Notes under the pieces: generated by a model
The model's database searches: none
Seen by the model: the letters and a program-made list of their open reading frames with translations, nothing else
What the model was told of the DNA's origin: nothing
Shown here: one piece after another, positions 1-7,439 of the stretch
How the letters are laid out: each line of letters opens with the position of its first letter
How positions within the stretch are numbered: the stretch's first letter is position 1
Program-made: the position numbers and the translations under genes
Origin: Candidatus Anaerotignum merdipullorum
Lineage (GTDB): Bacteria > Bacillota > Clostridia > Lachnospirales > Anaerotignaceae
Direction: 5' to 3'
DNA length: 64,000 bases
Assembly: GCA_019115165.1 (NCBI GenBank)
Contig: DXEB01000035.1
Span: 1-64,000 of the forward strand

Positions 1-495
1 GCTTCTGGTATTTTAATTCCGGTCTGTGCTCTGGATGGACGTGTGGAAGGCTTTCAGATCCGATTAGACCATCCCATCGAGGATAAGAAGTATATCTGGT
101 TTTCAAGTTCCAATCAGTTTCGAGGAGCTTCTATTGGTGGTCCTGTGCATTTTATAGGTAATCCAGCAGCCAAGACAGTATATGTGACAGAGGGGGCGTT
201 AAAAGCAAATGTTGCTCATAGTCTGTCTGGTAGGACTTTTCTTGCAGTAGCTGGTGTGACGCATTATGAGGCTTTAAGACCAGCTTTTGCACAGCTTAGG
301 GAAAACGGTACAACAGATATCATAGAAGCATATGACATGGATAAAGAAACAAATCCACATGTGCAGAGAGCTTGTATGAATATGATACGGATTGCCAATG
401 AGTATGGGTTTTCGGTGCATCGTTTGAAGTGGGACGAAAGATACAAGGGGATTGATGACTGGCTGAAATATCAGAAAGAGAATACGAATACATAA
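1..495 (+). CDS. DUF3854-type protein of a conjugative element, 5' end outside window
   Basis: The frame is open from base 1, so the N-terminus lies upstream; 164 codons are visible. The visible part resembles the DUF3854 C-terminal region found with Tn1549/Tn916-like conjugative elements: a toprim-like core with the motif VTEGALKA, then an acidic stretch DMDKE and a GIDDW motif near the end. Family members are thought to act in element DNA metabolism, possibly primase-like; that function is inference. It is followed after 17 nt by another small element gene with a good ribosome site. Fairly sure of the family, not of the function. Confidence 0.7.
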   Translation, partial: ASGILIPVCALDGRVEGFQIRLDHPIEDKKYIWFSSSNQFRGASIGGPVHFIGNPAAKTVYVTEGALKANVAHSLSGRTFLAVAGVTHYEALRPAFAQLRENGTTDIIEAYDMDKETNPHVQRACMNMIRIANEYGFSVHRLKWDERYKGIDDWLKYQKENTNT

Positions 496-512
496 CAGGA
501 GGAGCATATTTT

Positions 513-818
513 ATGGAACAATTATATCCTTTTTTTATGGAGACCATAAAAAGAGCGGAGCAAGAAGGGAAGAATAAGGATGTCATTGCAGGGATTTGGC
601 ACCTGATGAGAGAAGTCAGAGAATATCATGAAAAAGGGTTCATGGAAAAGCTTCTTTTTCAAATTGCAAGAAAGAAACTATATTTTTTAATGGAGGCAAA
701 AACCAAGAAGGATGTAAAAGAGATTTTACGACCATCAGTGCCTGTTTATAATGGAAATGCATTTGTACCCAGAGGACCATTTCATGTGGAGGAAGAGGAG
801 TTGGTACTTTGGAGTTAG
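513..818 (+). CDS. Conjugative-element hypothetical protein
   Basis: A 101-residue, charged, mostly helical protein with no recognised domain. The start follows AGGAGG with normal spacing. It directly follows the DUF3854-like gene and is presumably co-transcribed as part of the element's accessory block. The C-terminus is acidic (EEEELVLW). I do not recognise a function. Confidence 0.6.
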   Translation: MEQLYPFFMETIKRAEQEGKNKDVIAGIWHLMREVREYHEKGFMEKLLFQIARKKLYFLMEAKTKKDVKEILRPSVPVYNGNAFVPRGPFHVEEEELVLWS

Positions 819-904
819 CATCTATCAAAGCACCTTTGAACCATGAAGGTTTTTTACGGTACCGTCAGTTATTCAAAGAAATTGTTGAAGAACAAAATCT
901 ATAA
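809..904 (+). CDS. Possible 31-residue protein with TTG start
   Basis: A short frame overlaps the end of the preceding gene, begins TTG-GAG-TTA and has a purine-rich GAGGAAGAGGAG stretch just upstream. The peptide (containing KAPLNHEGFLRYRQLF) looks protein-like rather than random. It could be a small element protein or the start of a truncated gene. The terminator at 933-965 closes the unit. Confidence 0.3.
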   Translation: MELASIKAPLNHEGFLRYRQLFKEIVEEQNL

Positions 905-932
905 ATATTTCTATTCGTGATATTTTTTTGGA

Positions 933-965
933 CTGCATACAAATTATTGTATGCAGTTTTTTTAT
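933..965 (+). terminator. Intrinsic terminator of the element operon
   Basis: Perfect 10-bp stem CTGCATACAA/TTGTATGCAG with a 4-nt loop, followed by a run of T. It ends the transcription unit of the preceding element genes. Confidence 0.85.
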
Positions 966-1132
966 TTTGTCTATTGGATAAAAGGAAAATATATGCTTTT
1001 TTTTATTGAAATATAGCATATTTTTAGAAAAAAATAAAAAAATATGGAAAACTTTGGTTTTTTGTTGTTGAGAAGTGATTTATTAAGTGAAAGAGGTGAT
1101 GGTGTAACAAATTGTGAACATGAGGTGGTTCT

Positions 1133-1567
1133 ATGAAAATACTGCCGTTTGAAGATGAAGACATACTTAATCAATTTGATTGTTTTTGCAAAAAAGTACT
1201 CAAGTATCGAAACTACAGAATTTATAGGGACGAGAAAATAGAGCAGAAAAAAGGGATCATATATGTAGGAGAGCATACTGATATTTTAGATCAGAAATAT
1301 GCGGAAGACCGATATGACATATTGTATTTTTGGCTAAAGATAGATGGAATCACAGTTGCCATTGAAAATGAGCTACTCTATCGATCATTATTGTTATTAC
1401 CGCATAAGAGATTAGTCATTTTGATCCTTAGTTTTTTTGAAGGGATGACGGACAAAGAAATTGGTGAAATTCTAGTTTTGCCCAAAAGTACTGTACAATA
1501 TAACAGAATTACTGCATTAAAAAATATTCGCAAGTGGATGGATGTGATAGAAGATGAGAAAAAATAA
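1133..1567 (+). CDS. Sigma-70 region 4-like regulator of the conjugative element
   Basis: A 144-residue protein whose C-terminal half looks like sigma region 4: a core around LPHKRLVILILSFFEGMTDKEIGEIL, then a helix-turn-helix with STVQYNR. It matches the sigma-like protein (Orf7 type) that lies before the HTH protein and the excisionase/integrase in Tn916 and Tn1549 relatives. Its likely role is to control excision or transfer genes. The ATG follows GAGGTGG. It overlaps the next gene by 14 nt, suggesting translational coupling. The family role is known; the exact target is inference. Confidence 0.75.
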   Translation: MKILPFEDEDILNQFDCFCKKVLKYRNYRIYRDEKIEQKKGIIYVGEHTDILDQKYAEDRYDILYFWLKIDGITVAIENELLYRSLLLLPHKRLVILILSFFEGMTDKEIGEILVLPKSTVQYNRITALKNIRKWMDVIEDEKK

Positions 1568-1841
1568 ATATAAAAAACGTTCTGTAAAGATAGATACGAA
1601 AGCAAGATCGCGTTTGGATACAGAAACGGTGCTTCATGCAATTTCTGGTGATCCGGTTGCCTTGATGCAAATTGTAGAAATATATGAACCGTATATAAAT
1701 AAATTATCAAAAAGAAGTACTATTGATGAAAATGGATTCTATTCGGAGTATGTTGATGAAACAGTAAAACGCACGCTGGAAACAAGCTTAATCGCAGCTA
1801 TCATGAAATTTGATCCTTATAGAACAAATGGTGAAACATAA
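1554..1841 (+). CDS. Helix-turn-helix protein of Tn916 Orf8 type
   Basis: A 95-residue protein with a basic N-terminus (MRKNKYKKRS) and the pattern of the conjugative-transposon helix-turn-helix domain: the HAISGDPVALMQIVEIYEPYI region, then an ETSLIAAIMKFDPYR tail. It overlaps the sigma-like gene upstream and precedes the excisionase, as in Tn916-type elements. Predicted DNA-binding regulator. Confidence 0.75.
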   Translation: MRKNKYKKRSVKIDTKARSRLDTETVLHAISGDPVALMQIVEIYEPYINKLSKRSTIDENGFYSEYVDETVKRTLETSLIAAIMKFDPYRTNGET

Positions 1842-2065
1842 TAAATAATATTTTTAAAATAGAACCTTGAAAACTTCATACTGTTGTCAGGTAAATAACA
1901 AATAATGATACTTCTGTTCAGCCATAGTTCGAGTGCTTTTTAAAGTCACCGCAAGCAATGGGAATAGGTCGTCAGTTGGGGGCAGGTGAAAAACTTATGG
2001 GCATTGCCATTTATCTGATATATAAATAATCTAAAAAATACATCTGTTCTTAAAGGGGTGTAATT
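1842..2065. other. Non-coding spacer before the excisionase gene
   Basis: This stretch lies between the HTH gene and the excisionase. It holds an AT-rich start and a more GC-balanced part around 1930-2010. I see no reading frame or clear hairpin in it. It probably carries regulatory sequence of the element, which is inference from position. Confidence 0.35.
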
Positions 2066-2242
2066 ATGTCTGAAAAAAATATATTCTACACTGCAGAAGA
2101 TATTGCTAAAATATTGAGTATTTCGAAGCCAACAGCATATAGAATTATTAAATGTCTGAATGTTGAGTTGAAAGAAAAAGGATTTATTGTAATTAGTGGT
2201 AGAGTGCCAAAAAAATATTTTGAAGAAAAATTCTATTGCTAA
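2066..2242 (+). CDS. xis: Excisionase (Xis) of a Tn916-like element
   Basis: A 58-residue helix-turn-helix protein with the excisionase pattern FYTAEDIAKIL-SISKPTAYRIIK and a short C-terminal strand region. The ATG follows AAAGGGG. In Tn916-type elements Xis bends the element ends for the integrase, whose gene normally follows directly. Here no integrase follows on this strand; only an IS200 copy and a decayed integrase end on the other strand are present. The element therefore probably cannot excise by itself. Confidence 0.75.
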   Translation: MSEKNIFYTAEDIAKILSISKPTAYRIIKCLNVELKEKGFIVISGRVPKKYFEEKFYC

Positions 2243-2402
2243 TAAAATTGCAGTACATAAGAAGTGTACTAAAATCGTACTAAAAATTTTGATTTTCCTA
2301 CTTTTATAGATATTTTAAGGATAATATGTATAATAAAGATAAAGAAAATAGATAAAATTACATCTGAAACAAAGATAGCAGTAGAGTGGGAATAATTACT
2401 AA

Positions 2403-2446
2403 AGTCCTGCAAGCCTTGTATTTTCAAGGCTTACAGGACTATTTTT
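2403..2446 (+). terminator. Strong intrinsic terminator after xis
   Basis: A 16-bp stem with one mismatch (AGTCCTGCAAGCCTTG paired to CAAGGCTTACAGGACT), loop TATTTT, followed by ATTTTT. It separates the element remnant from the IS200 copy. Confidence 0.85.
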
Positions 2447-2581
2447 ATACGCCGAATAGGTATGACAAAACCCCCAGTTCAACTGGGAGTAGGTAAACAT
2501 ACTTTAGTATAAGCAAGAAACCTCCTGCGCTATAATGAAATTGGTCTGGCAACCCCAATATAGAAGCAGGAGGTTTTGCCA

Positions 2582-3046
2582 ATGAATGACATAAGAAGTT
2601 TATCACATTCCAAATGGAGATGCAAATATCATATTGTGTTCGCGCCTAAATATCGCAGACAAGTAATTTATAAAACATTAAAAGCAGATATCGGGAGAAT
2701 ATTAAGAGAACTCTGTGAAAGAAAAGGTGTAAATATTGTAGAGGCAGAGTGTTGTTCAAATCATATACATATACTGGTGGAAATTCCACCGCATTTGAGT
2801 GTATCTGGTTTTATGGGATATCTTAAGAGTAAAAGTAGCTTAATGATATTTGATAGACATGCAAATTTAAAGTACAAGTATGGAAATCGTCATTTTTGGT
2901 GTAGAGGATATTTTGTAGATACAGTGGGTAGATATGAAACGGCAATAAAGGAATATATCAAAAATCAGCTGGAAGATGATATTATGAATGACCAAATAAG
3001 TTTAAAAGAATTTACAGACCTGTTTACGGGTGAGCCAGTGAAATAA
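2582..3046 (+). CDS. tnpA: IS200-family HUH transposase
   Basis: A 154-residue Y1 transposase that cuts and joins single-stranded IS ends. The HUH motif is seen as NHIHILVEIP near residue 63, and the catalytic tyrosine probably lies in EYIKNQLED near residue 130. The N-terminal CKYHIVFAPKYRR is typical of the family. The length is normal. ATG at 2582 follows GGAGG; the TTG two codons earlier is less likely. The gene appears intact. Confidence 0.93.
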   Translation: MNDIRSLSHSKWRCKYHIVFAPKYRRQVIYKTLKADIGRILRELCERKGVNIVEAECCSNHIHILVEIPPHLSVSGFMGYLKSKSSLMIFDRHANLKYKYGNRHFWCRGYFVDTVGRYETAIKEYIKNQLEDDIMNDQISLKEFTDLFTGEPVK

Positions 3047-3057
3047 GGCATAAAAAG

Positions 3058-3189
3058 TGCCCCCGAGTAGGGGGCGACCAGAGTTAAAAATGTTGTAGTT
3101 GTCAGACTATTCAGTGCCCCTTCAGGGGGCTACCACAAGAGATAGACCCTGATAGGGTCTGGTCAAACCACCCGTTCAACGGGTGGTTT
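3058..3189 (+). repeat. Series of four hairpins at the IS200 right end
   Basis: Downstream of the transposase are four successive perfect dyads: GCCCCC-GAGTA-GGGGGC, GCCCC-TTCAG-GGGGC, AGACCCT-GAT-AGGGTCT and the 12-bp AACGGGTGGTTT stem. The last is the likely transposition end hairpin and may also act as a terminator. The others may fold in the transcript or in single-stranded DNA. Confidence 0.7.
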
Positions 3190-3191
3190 TG

Positions 3192-3370
3192 ATTTTGCTG
3201 AGTTTACGAAAACCGTACTTTTTTTCATCTGCATCAATTGTGAAAGTACTTTGGCAACTTCCTCATGTCGGTTTATATAAATGGGAATCTATATTAAGAA
3301 TCGTTTCCATATTTTCAAGACCTAGTCTTTCAGAAATGAGCAAAGGTGGAAAGTTATACTTGCACAAATC
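3192..3370 (-). pseudogene. Decayed C-terminus of a Tn916-type tyrosine integrase
   Basis: Reading the minus strand, one frame gives LLISERLGLENMETILN then SHLYKPT and a stop. One frame over, it continues HEEVAKVL and KKSTVFVNSAK. This is the typical end of a transposon tyrosine recombinase (ERLGHEN-ETTLN-YSHLYP-K-EE-A), so a one-base frameshift and loss of the upstream half are visible. The catalytic Tyr position is seen in SHLYKP. It runs opposite to xis, so it may derive from a second element. The IS200 copy abuts its 3' end. Confidence 0.7.
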
Positions 3371-3425
3371 AAATGTTGGCAAAAAGATTTGAAGAATGAA
3401 ATTTTGTTTGGATGTCTGGTAAAAT

Positions 3426-3455
3426 GCATAGTTTTTGGCATGATGCTGCATACTA
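3426..3455 (+). promoter_or_regulatory. Candidate sigma-G promoter of spoVAA
   Basis: GCATA (3426-3430) and CATACTA (3449-3455), separated by 18 bp, fit the forespore sigma-G pattern (GHATR, about 17-18 bp, CATNNTA). The start of transcription would lie just before the ribosome site GAAGGGGG, giving a very short leader. It fits the known late forespore expression of spoVA genes. Confidence 0.5.
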
Positions 3456-3479
3456 CTTGGAAGAAGGGGGCACATGGAA

Positions 3480-4103
3480 ATGGATGTTTATATCAAACCC
3501 AAACAAAAAACCAAAATATTTTACCGCAGAATCATATATCTCAAGGATATTGCAGAAATATATGCAGAACGTGATGTTTTGCAAAACTTGAACATGATTC
3601 CTGTATTTCAAATACCAAAGGAAACGGGAGACAGCTATCTGCTCTCTTCTCTGGATTTGGTACGAGAAATTCTTCGAAGATATCCGAATGCTTCTATATC
3701 GAATTTAGGAGAAGATGATATTTTGATAGAATACCATCCGAAAAAAATACAAGAAAATGGTATATGGAAATGGATGAAAATTCTATTTGTATCGGTTATT
3801 TTATTTTGCGGTGCATCTACAACCATTATGTGTTTTCATTCTGATGCACAATTGCCGTTAATTTTTCAAAATTTTTACTATATGTTTTATGGAGAAAATA
3901 AGGAACTTCCTTTATTGCTGGCTGTACCCTATAGTATTGGACTGGGGGTTGGTATTTTGGTGTTTTTCAATCATTTTTCCAAGTTTGCCATGTCAAAAGA
4001 TCCAACTCCGATAGAAGTGGAAATGACGACTTATGAAAAGGAAACAATACAAAGTACTATTGAGCAGCTTAACAGAAAAAAAGAGCGGAGGGATGGGGCT
4101 TGA
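3480..4103 (+). CDS. spoVAA: Stage V sporulation protein AA
   Basis: A 207-residue protein matching SpoVAA: a cytoplasmic N-terminal domain (YIKPKQKTKIFYRR, KDIAEIYAE, then the NLGEDDILIEYHPKK segment) followed by two hydrophobic segments around residues 98-118 and 140-165. SpoVA proteins form the channel that moves dipicolinic acid into the forespore. ATG at 3480 has better spacing to GAAGGGGG than the ATG two codons earlier. It overlaps spoVAB by 4 nt. The usual upstream neighbours (spoIIAA, spoIIAB, sigF) are not present; mobile-element debris lies there instead. Confidence 0.85.
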   Translation: MDVYIKPKQKTKIFYRRIIYLKDIAEIYAERDVLQNLNMIPVFQIPKETGDSYLLSSLDLVREILRRYPNASISNLGEDDILIEYHPKKIQENGIWKWMKILFVSVILFCGASTTIMCFHSDAQLPLIFQNFYYMFYGENKELPLLLAVPYSIGLGVGILVFFNHFSKFAMSKDPTPIEVEMTTYEKETIQSTIEQLNRKKERRDGA

Positions 4104-4522
4104 GCACAATCATTTGTGTGTTAATTAGTTTCTCTAGCGGTGTTTTAGTGGCTGCCGGTACATTTGCGTTTATTGCAGCCATTGGCATAGTACCGCGTAT
4201 GGCACAGCGAACACATACAATCCCATATATCCGTTTATATGAAGATGTTATATTGCTCGGCGGTTTGTTTGGATGCGCAACCATGTTTTTAGATGTTCGC
4301 ATCCCATTGGGCGATATTTTAACAATGTGTTATGGATTGTTTTGCGGCATTTTTGTAGGGGTATTAGCAGTTGCATTAGCAGAAGTACTGAATGTTATGC
4401 CAATTTTAATGCGTCGAATGAAACTCAAACAAGGGATTACTTGGTTTTTGCTTTCTTTCGCATTAGGAAAGATTTTGGGAGCGCTGTTGTACTTTCTTAA
4501 AGAAGGATTTTATATTTTATGA
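4100..4522 (+). CDS. spoVAB: Stage V sporulation protein AB
   Basis: A 140-residue membrane protein with four hydrophobic segments and the SpoVAB pattern (SGVLVAAGTFAFIAAIGIVPR near the start, EVLNVMPILMRR later). It partners SpoVAA. It begins at TTG overlapping the spoVAA stop (TTGA), with GGAGG about ten bases upstream. No spoVAC, AD, AE or AF gene follows, so the rest of the channel must be encoded elsewhere or be absent. Confidence 0.85.
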   Translation: MSTIICVLISFSSGVLVAAGTFAFIAAIGIVPRMAQRTHTIPYIRLYEDVILLGGLFGCATMFLDVRIPLGDILTMCYGLFCGIFVGVLAVALAEVLNVMPILMRRMKLKQGITWFLLSFALGKILGALLYFLKEGFYIL

Positions 4523-4630
4523 AAAGGATTTGGTAAGGAGTTTTAGAAAAGTTGTTGTTGCAAAGAAAAATAGGTTATGTTAATATGAAAAAAACAAATG
4601 TGCGCGTATATGACATTAAAGATACATCAC

Positions 4631-4765
4631 ATGCTTAACAAAATGGATGAAAGAGAGCAGGATGATACGTATCTGCATCATGAGACACACCATATCGTCT
4701 TTCAATGGCATGGCGGATTAAGCATGGAAATGGATTCTTTGGAAACAGATGGCAAAAGAAGGTGA
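4631..4765 (+). CDS. Possible 44-residue protein between spoVAB and the ROK gene
   Basis: A short, His- and Asp-rich frame ends just before the ROK regulator. No convincing ribosome site precedes it and I recognise no domain. It could equally be the ROK gene's leader. Listed for completeness. Confidence 0.2.
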   Translation: MLNKMDEREQDDTYLHHETHHIVFQWHGGLSMEMDSLETDGKRR

Positions 4766-4771
4766 AAACAA

Positions 4772-5902
4772 ATGGCACCAAAAAGAATCTCCACTACAGA
4801 ATTGAGGAAACAAAACAGAAACCGTGTGTTTCGGATCATTTATGAGGCGGACGCTCCTATGACCAAGCAGGAGATTTCACAAAAACTGCAAATGAGTTTG
4901 CCGACTGTAACACAGAATTTGAAAGAATTACTGGAAGAACAGGTATTGACCTATGCAGGAACAGAAGAATCTACTGGCGGACGTAAGGCACGTTTGATTG
5001 CGTTGAATAAAAATACTTATTTTTCTGTAGGAATAGAATTGTCTCCCAAACATATTCGATTTATAGCAATCAACCTAAAGGCGGAAGAATTGGCATTTGA
5101 GTGTGTGGAATGTCCGTTCCGCAATACCCTGGAATATCGCAAGACATATGCAGAAAAACTAGAATTGTTTTTGGATCATTTCGGGCTATCCAGAAAACGC
5201 CTGTTGGGTGTAGGCATCACACTGCCTGGAGTCATCAATGAGCAAGAAGGCATGGTGGAGATTGCGCCTGTGCTACAATTGCGGCAAATGAAACTTTCTT
5301 TGTTAACAGAAGTCATTCCGTATCCGACGTTTGTCCAAAACGATGCTTCTGCTGGAGGTGTTGCGGAATGGTGGAACTATGATGGACCGGCAGCAATGGC
5401 GTATGTTTTTTTAGGAAAAGGAGTGGGCGGCGCTTTGATGCTGGATGGCAAACCGTTCGTAGGTATCCATCAGCGCAGTGCAGAATTTGGGCATATGTGT
5501 ATTGAGACAAATGGGAAGAAATGCCACTGCGGCAGGAATGGATGTTTTGAAGCATATTGTTCCATTTCTTGTATTGGTGATGATCTTGGCATTTCACTAG
5601 CAGATTTTTTTCAACGTTTAGAAGAGAAAGATCCATGGATAGAACAAATTTGGGATGGTTATATAGATCATTTGGCGATTGCCATTCATAATATTCACAT
5701 CATTTTAGACTGCGAGATTGTCATTGGCGGATCATTGACTCCATATTTGAGCAAATATATGCCGCTGCTACGCAGCCGTCTGCGTGAAAAAACTTTTTTT
5801 CCAGATGAAGAACGGTATTTGCATTTAGGCAGATGTAGCGACAAGGCAAATTGTATTGGAGTAGCACTGCATTTTATTGATGCCTTTTTGAAACAAATTT
5901 GA
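4772..5902 (+). CDS. ROK-family transcriptional repressor of the sugar locus (XylR-like)
   Basis: A 376-residue protein: a winged helix-turn-helix at residues 10-70 (ITKQEISQKLQ-like, then SLPTVTQNLKELLEE), then a ROK sugar-kinase-fold domain. The ROK zinc site is seen as GHMCIETNGKKCHCGRNGC near residues 240-260. The kinase phosphate loop near residue 85 reads GIELSPKHIRF rather than DxGxTK, as in repressors that sense sugar without phosphorylating it. It lies upstream of, and on the same strand as, the ABC transporter operon, so it is the probable local regulator. The inducing sugar cannot be read from the sequence. Confidence 0.88.
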   Translation: MAPKRISTTELRKQNRNRVFRIIYEADAPMTKQEISQKLQMSLPTVTQNLKELLEEQVLTYAGTEESTGGRKARLIALNKNTYFSVGIELSPKHIRFIAINLKAEELAFECVECPFRNTLEYRKTYAEKLELFLDHFGLSRKRLLGVGITLPGVINEQEGMVEIAPVLQLRQMKLSLLTEVIPYPTFVQNDASAGGVAEWWNYDGPAAMAYVFLGKGVGGALMLDGKPFVGIHQRSAEFGHMCIETNGKKCHCGRNGCFEAYCSISCIGDDLGISLADFFQRLEEKDPWIEQIWDGYIDHLAIAIHNIHIILDCEIVIGGSLTPYLSKYMPLLRSRLREKTFFPDEERYLHLGRCSDKANCIGVALHFIDAFLKQI

Positions 5903-6110
5903 GTTATGCGAGAGCATGTGATTTTGTCTGACAATGTCGGATAAGCACATATTTTGCAGAAAGCAGAAAATGCGATTTTTTTCGATGAAAATCGTTTGAA
6001 TTCTTTTGTGCAGATTATAAAAATGAAAAAATTAACCGCGAAAAACTAAACAAAAATTTAATGTTTTTTTTATTCTAAACAACGAAATCTGTCAACTTCT
6101 TCTAGGTATA

Positions 6111-6139
6111 TTGACAGCACAATCAGTAATTGGTACAAT
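6111..6139 (+). promoter_or_regulatory. Promoter of the sugar transport operon
   Basis: A consensus -35 TTGACA and -10 TACAAT are separated by exactly 17 bp, about 90 bp before the binding-protein gene. The rest of the 325-bp spacer (5903-6227) is AT-rich, with no further gene seen. Confidence 0.8.
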
Positions 6140-6153
6140 ATGCACATAACTTA

Positions 6154-6189
6154 GAGAAAGAACATTTATAAAACTGTTTTGACTTTCTC
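6154..6189 (+). promoter_or_regulatory. Inverted repeat in the leader: possible ROK operator or hairpin
   Basis: GAGAAAG at 6154-6160 and CTTTCTC at 6183-6189 form a 7-bp inverted repeat just after the expected transcription start. It could bind the ROK repressor or fold in the mRNA. Only position supports either role. Confidence 0.3.
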
Positions 6190-6227
6190 AATATAAGTTA
6201 TTATTACGGAGAGGAGATGTATGACTC

Positions 6228-7337
6228 ATGAAAAAGAAATTTTTGGCATCCTTGATGGCAATGGTAATGGTCTTCGGCTTAGCAGCCTGCGGCGGCAGCA
6301 GTGATCCTGCTACAACAGATGACAGCGCGACCACAGAAGGCACCAGCGGCAAAATTGGTGTATCCATGCCAACACAGTCTTTGCAGCGCTGGAATCAGGA
6401 CGGCAGCAATATGAAAGCGCAGCTGGAAGCAGCAGGATATGAAGTTGACTTGCAGTACGCAGGCGACAACGACATTCCGACACAGGTATCTCAGATTGAA
6501 AACATGATTGCAGGTGGTTGTGACGTTTTGGTCGTTGCAGCAATTGACGGCTCTGCTCTGACAGAAGCTTTGAAAGGTGCTTCTGAACAGAATATTCCTG
6601 TTATTGCATATGACCGTTTGATCATGAACTCTGATGCAGTATCTTATTATGCAACATTTGACAACTACAAAGTAGGTCAGATGCAGGGCGAATATATTCG
6701 CGATGCACTGGATTTGGACAATGCAGAAGGTCCTTTCAACATTGAATTGGTAACAGGCGCTCCCGATGATAACAATGTAAACTTCTTCTTCGGCGGTGCA
6801 ATGGATGTCCTGCAGCCTTACATTGATAGCGGTAAACTGGTTGTTCCTTCTGGTCAGACAGAAAAGGCACAGTGCGCAACAGCAAACTGGTCTACAGAAG
6901 AAAGCCAGAGACGTTTTGAAAACATTATCTCTTCCGTTGGATATGGTCCGGAAGGCGTGAAACTGGATGCAGTTCTTTGCTCGAACGACTCTACATCTTA
7001 CGGCGTACAGAATGCACTGCAGGCAGCAGGTTACACAGCAGAAAATATGCCGATTATCACAGGTCAGGATTGTGACAAACCCAATGTGAAAAACATTGTG
7101 GCAGGACTGCAGTCTATGTCAGTATTCAAGGATACACGTACACTGGCAGAAAAAGTAGTAGGTATGGTTGATGCGATTATGAAAGGTTCTGAGCCTGAAA
7201 TCAACGATACAGAAACATATGACAACGGTGTTGGTGTAGTACCTTCTTACCTGTGTGATCCTGTTATCGTTACAGTAGACAATTACCAGGAAATGTTGAT
7301 TGACTCCGGTTACTATACCGAAGCAGACATTGCTTAA
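6228..7337 (+). CDS. ChvE-like multiple-sugar-binding lipoprotein of an ABC transporter
   Basis: A 369-residue substrate-binding protein anchored as a lipoprotein: hydrophobic signal followed by the lipobox LAAC (Cys 21), then a Ser/Thr-rich linker. The mature part is a periplasmic-binding-protein type 1 fold of the ChvE/XylF group (IGVSMPTQSLQRWNQDG at the start of the domain, then AYDRLI, NVNFFFGG and TGQDCDKPNV). ChvE relatives bind several aldoses such as xylose, arabinose or galactose. It is the first gene of the transport operon, followed by a hairpin and then the ATPase gene. Confidence 0.9.
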   Translation: MKKKFLASLMAMVMVFGLAACGGSSDPATTDDSATTEGTSGKIGVSMPTQSLQRWNQDGSNMKAQLEAAGYEVDLQYAGDNDIPTQVSQIENMIAGGCDVLVVAAIDGSALTEALKGASEQNIPVIAYDRLIMNSDAVSYYATFDNYKVGQMQGEYIRDALDLDNAEGPFNIELVTGAPDDNNVNFFFGGAMDVLQPYIDSGKLVVPSGQTEKAQCATANWSTEESQRRFENIISSVGYGPEGVKLDAVLCSNDSTSYGVQNALQAAGYTAENMPIITGQDCDKPNVKNIVAGLQSMSVFKDTRTLAEKVVGMVDAIMKGSEPEINDTETYDNGVGVVPSYLCDPVIVTVDNYQEMLIDSGYYTEADIA

Positions 7338-7377
7338 GACCCAATACTCTTAAAAGGCAAATGCCGACAGATGAGTA

Positions 7378-7410
7378 CGGGCGGCAGAGTAACTGCCGCC
7401 CGTTTGTTTT
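7378..7410 (+). terminator. Intercistronic hairpin (partial terminator)
   Basis: Perfect 10-bp stem CGGGCGGCAG/CTGCCGCCCG with a 5-nt loop, followed by TTTGTTTT. Placed between the binding-protein and ATPase genes, it probably lowers downstream expression and stabilises the upstream mRNA, giving an excess of binding protein. Confidence 0.75.
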
Positions 7411-7439
7411 GTGAAAAGAAATTGAAAGGAGGGGTTTCA

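Larger units (their letters stand above)
2455..3192 (+). mobile_element. IS200/IS605-family insertion sequence (transposase only)
   Basis: A single TnpA-type transposase is flanked by subterminal hairpins rather than terminal inverted repeats, as expected for single-strand IS200 transposition. The left hairpin is CCCAGTT-c-AACTGGG at 2473-2487; the right one is a perfect 12-bp stem at 3165-3189. No TnpB gene is present. The exact ends are estimates because no empty site is available. It sits between the excisionase and an integrase remnant. Confidence 0.75.

Noticed and set aside
2473..3189. Short repeated GC-rich dyads considered as a CRISPR-like array
   Set aside because: The repeats differ, spacing is irregular and they belong to IS200 end structures.
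7371..7439. Upstream ATG at 7371 for the sugar ATPase
   Set aside because: The extension would be coded by the hairpin region and has no ribosome site; the GTG at 7440 has an ideal one.
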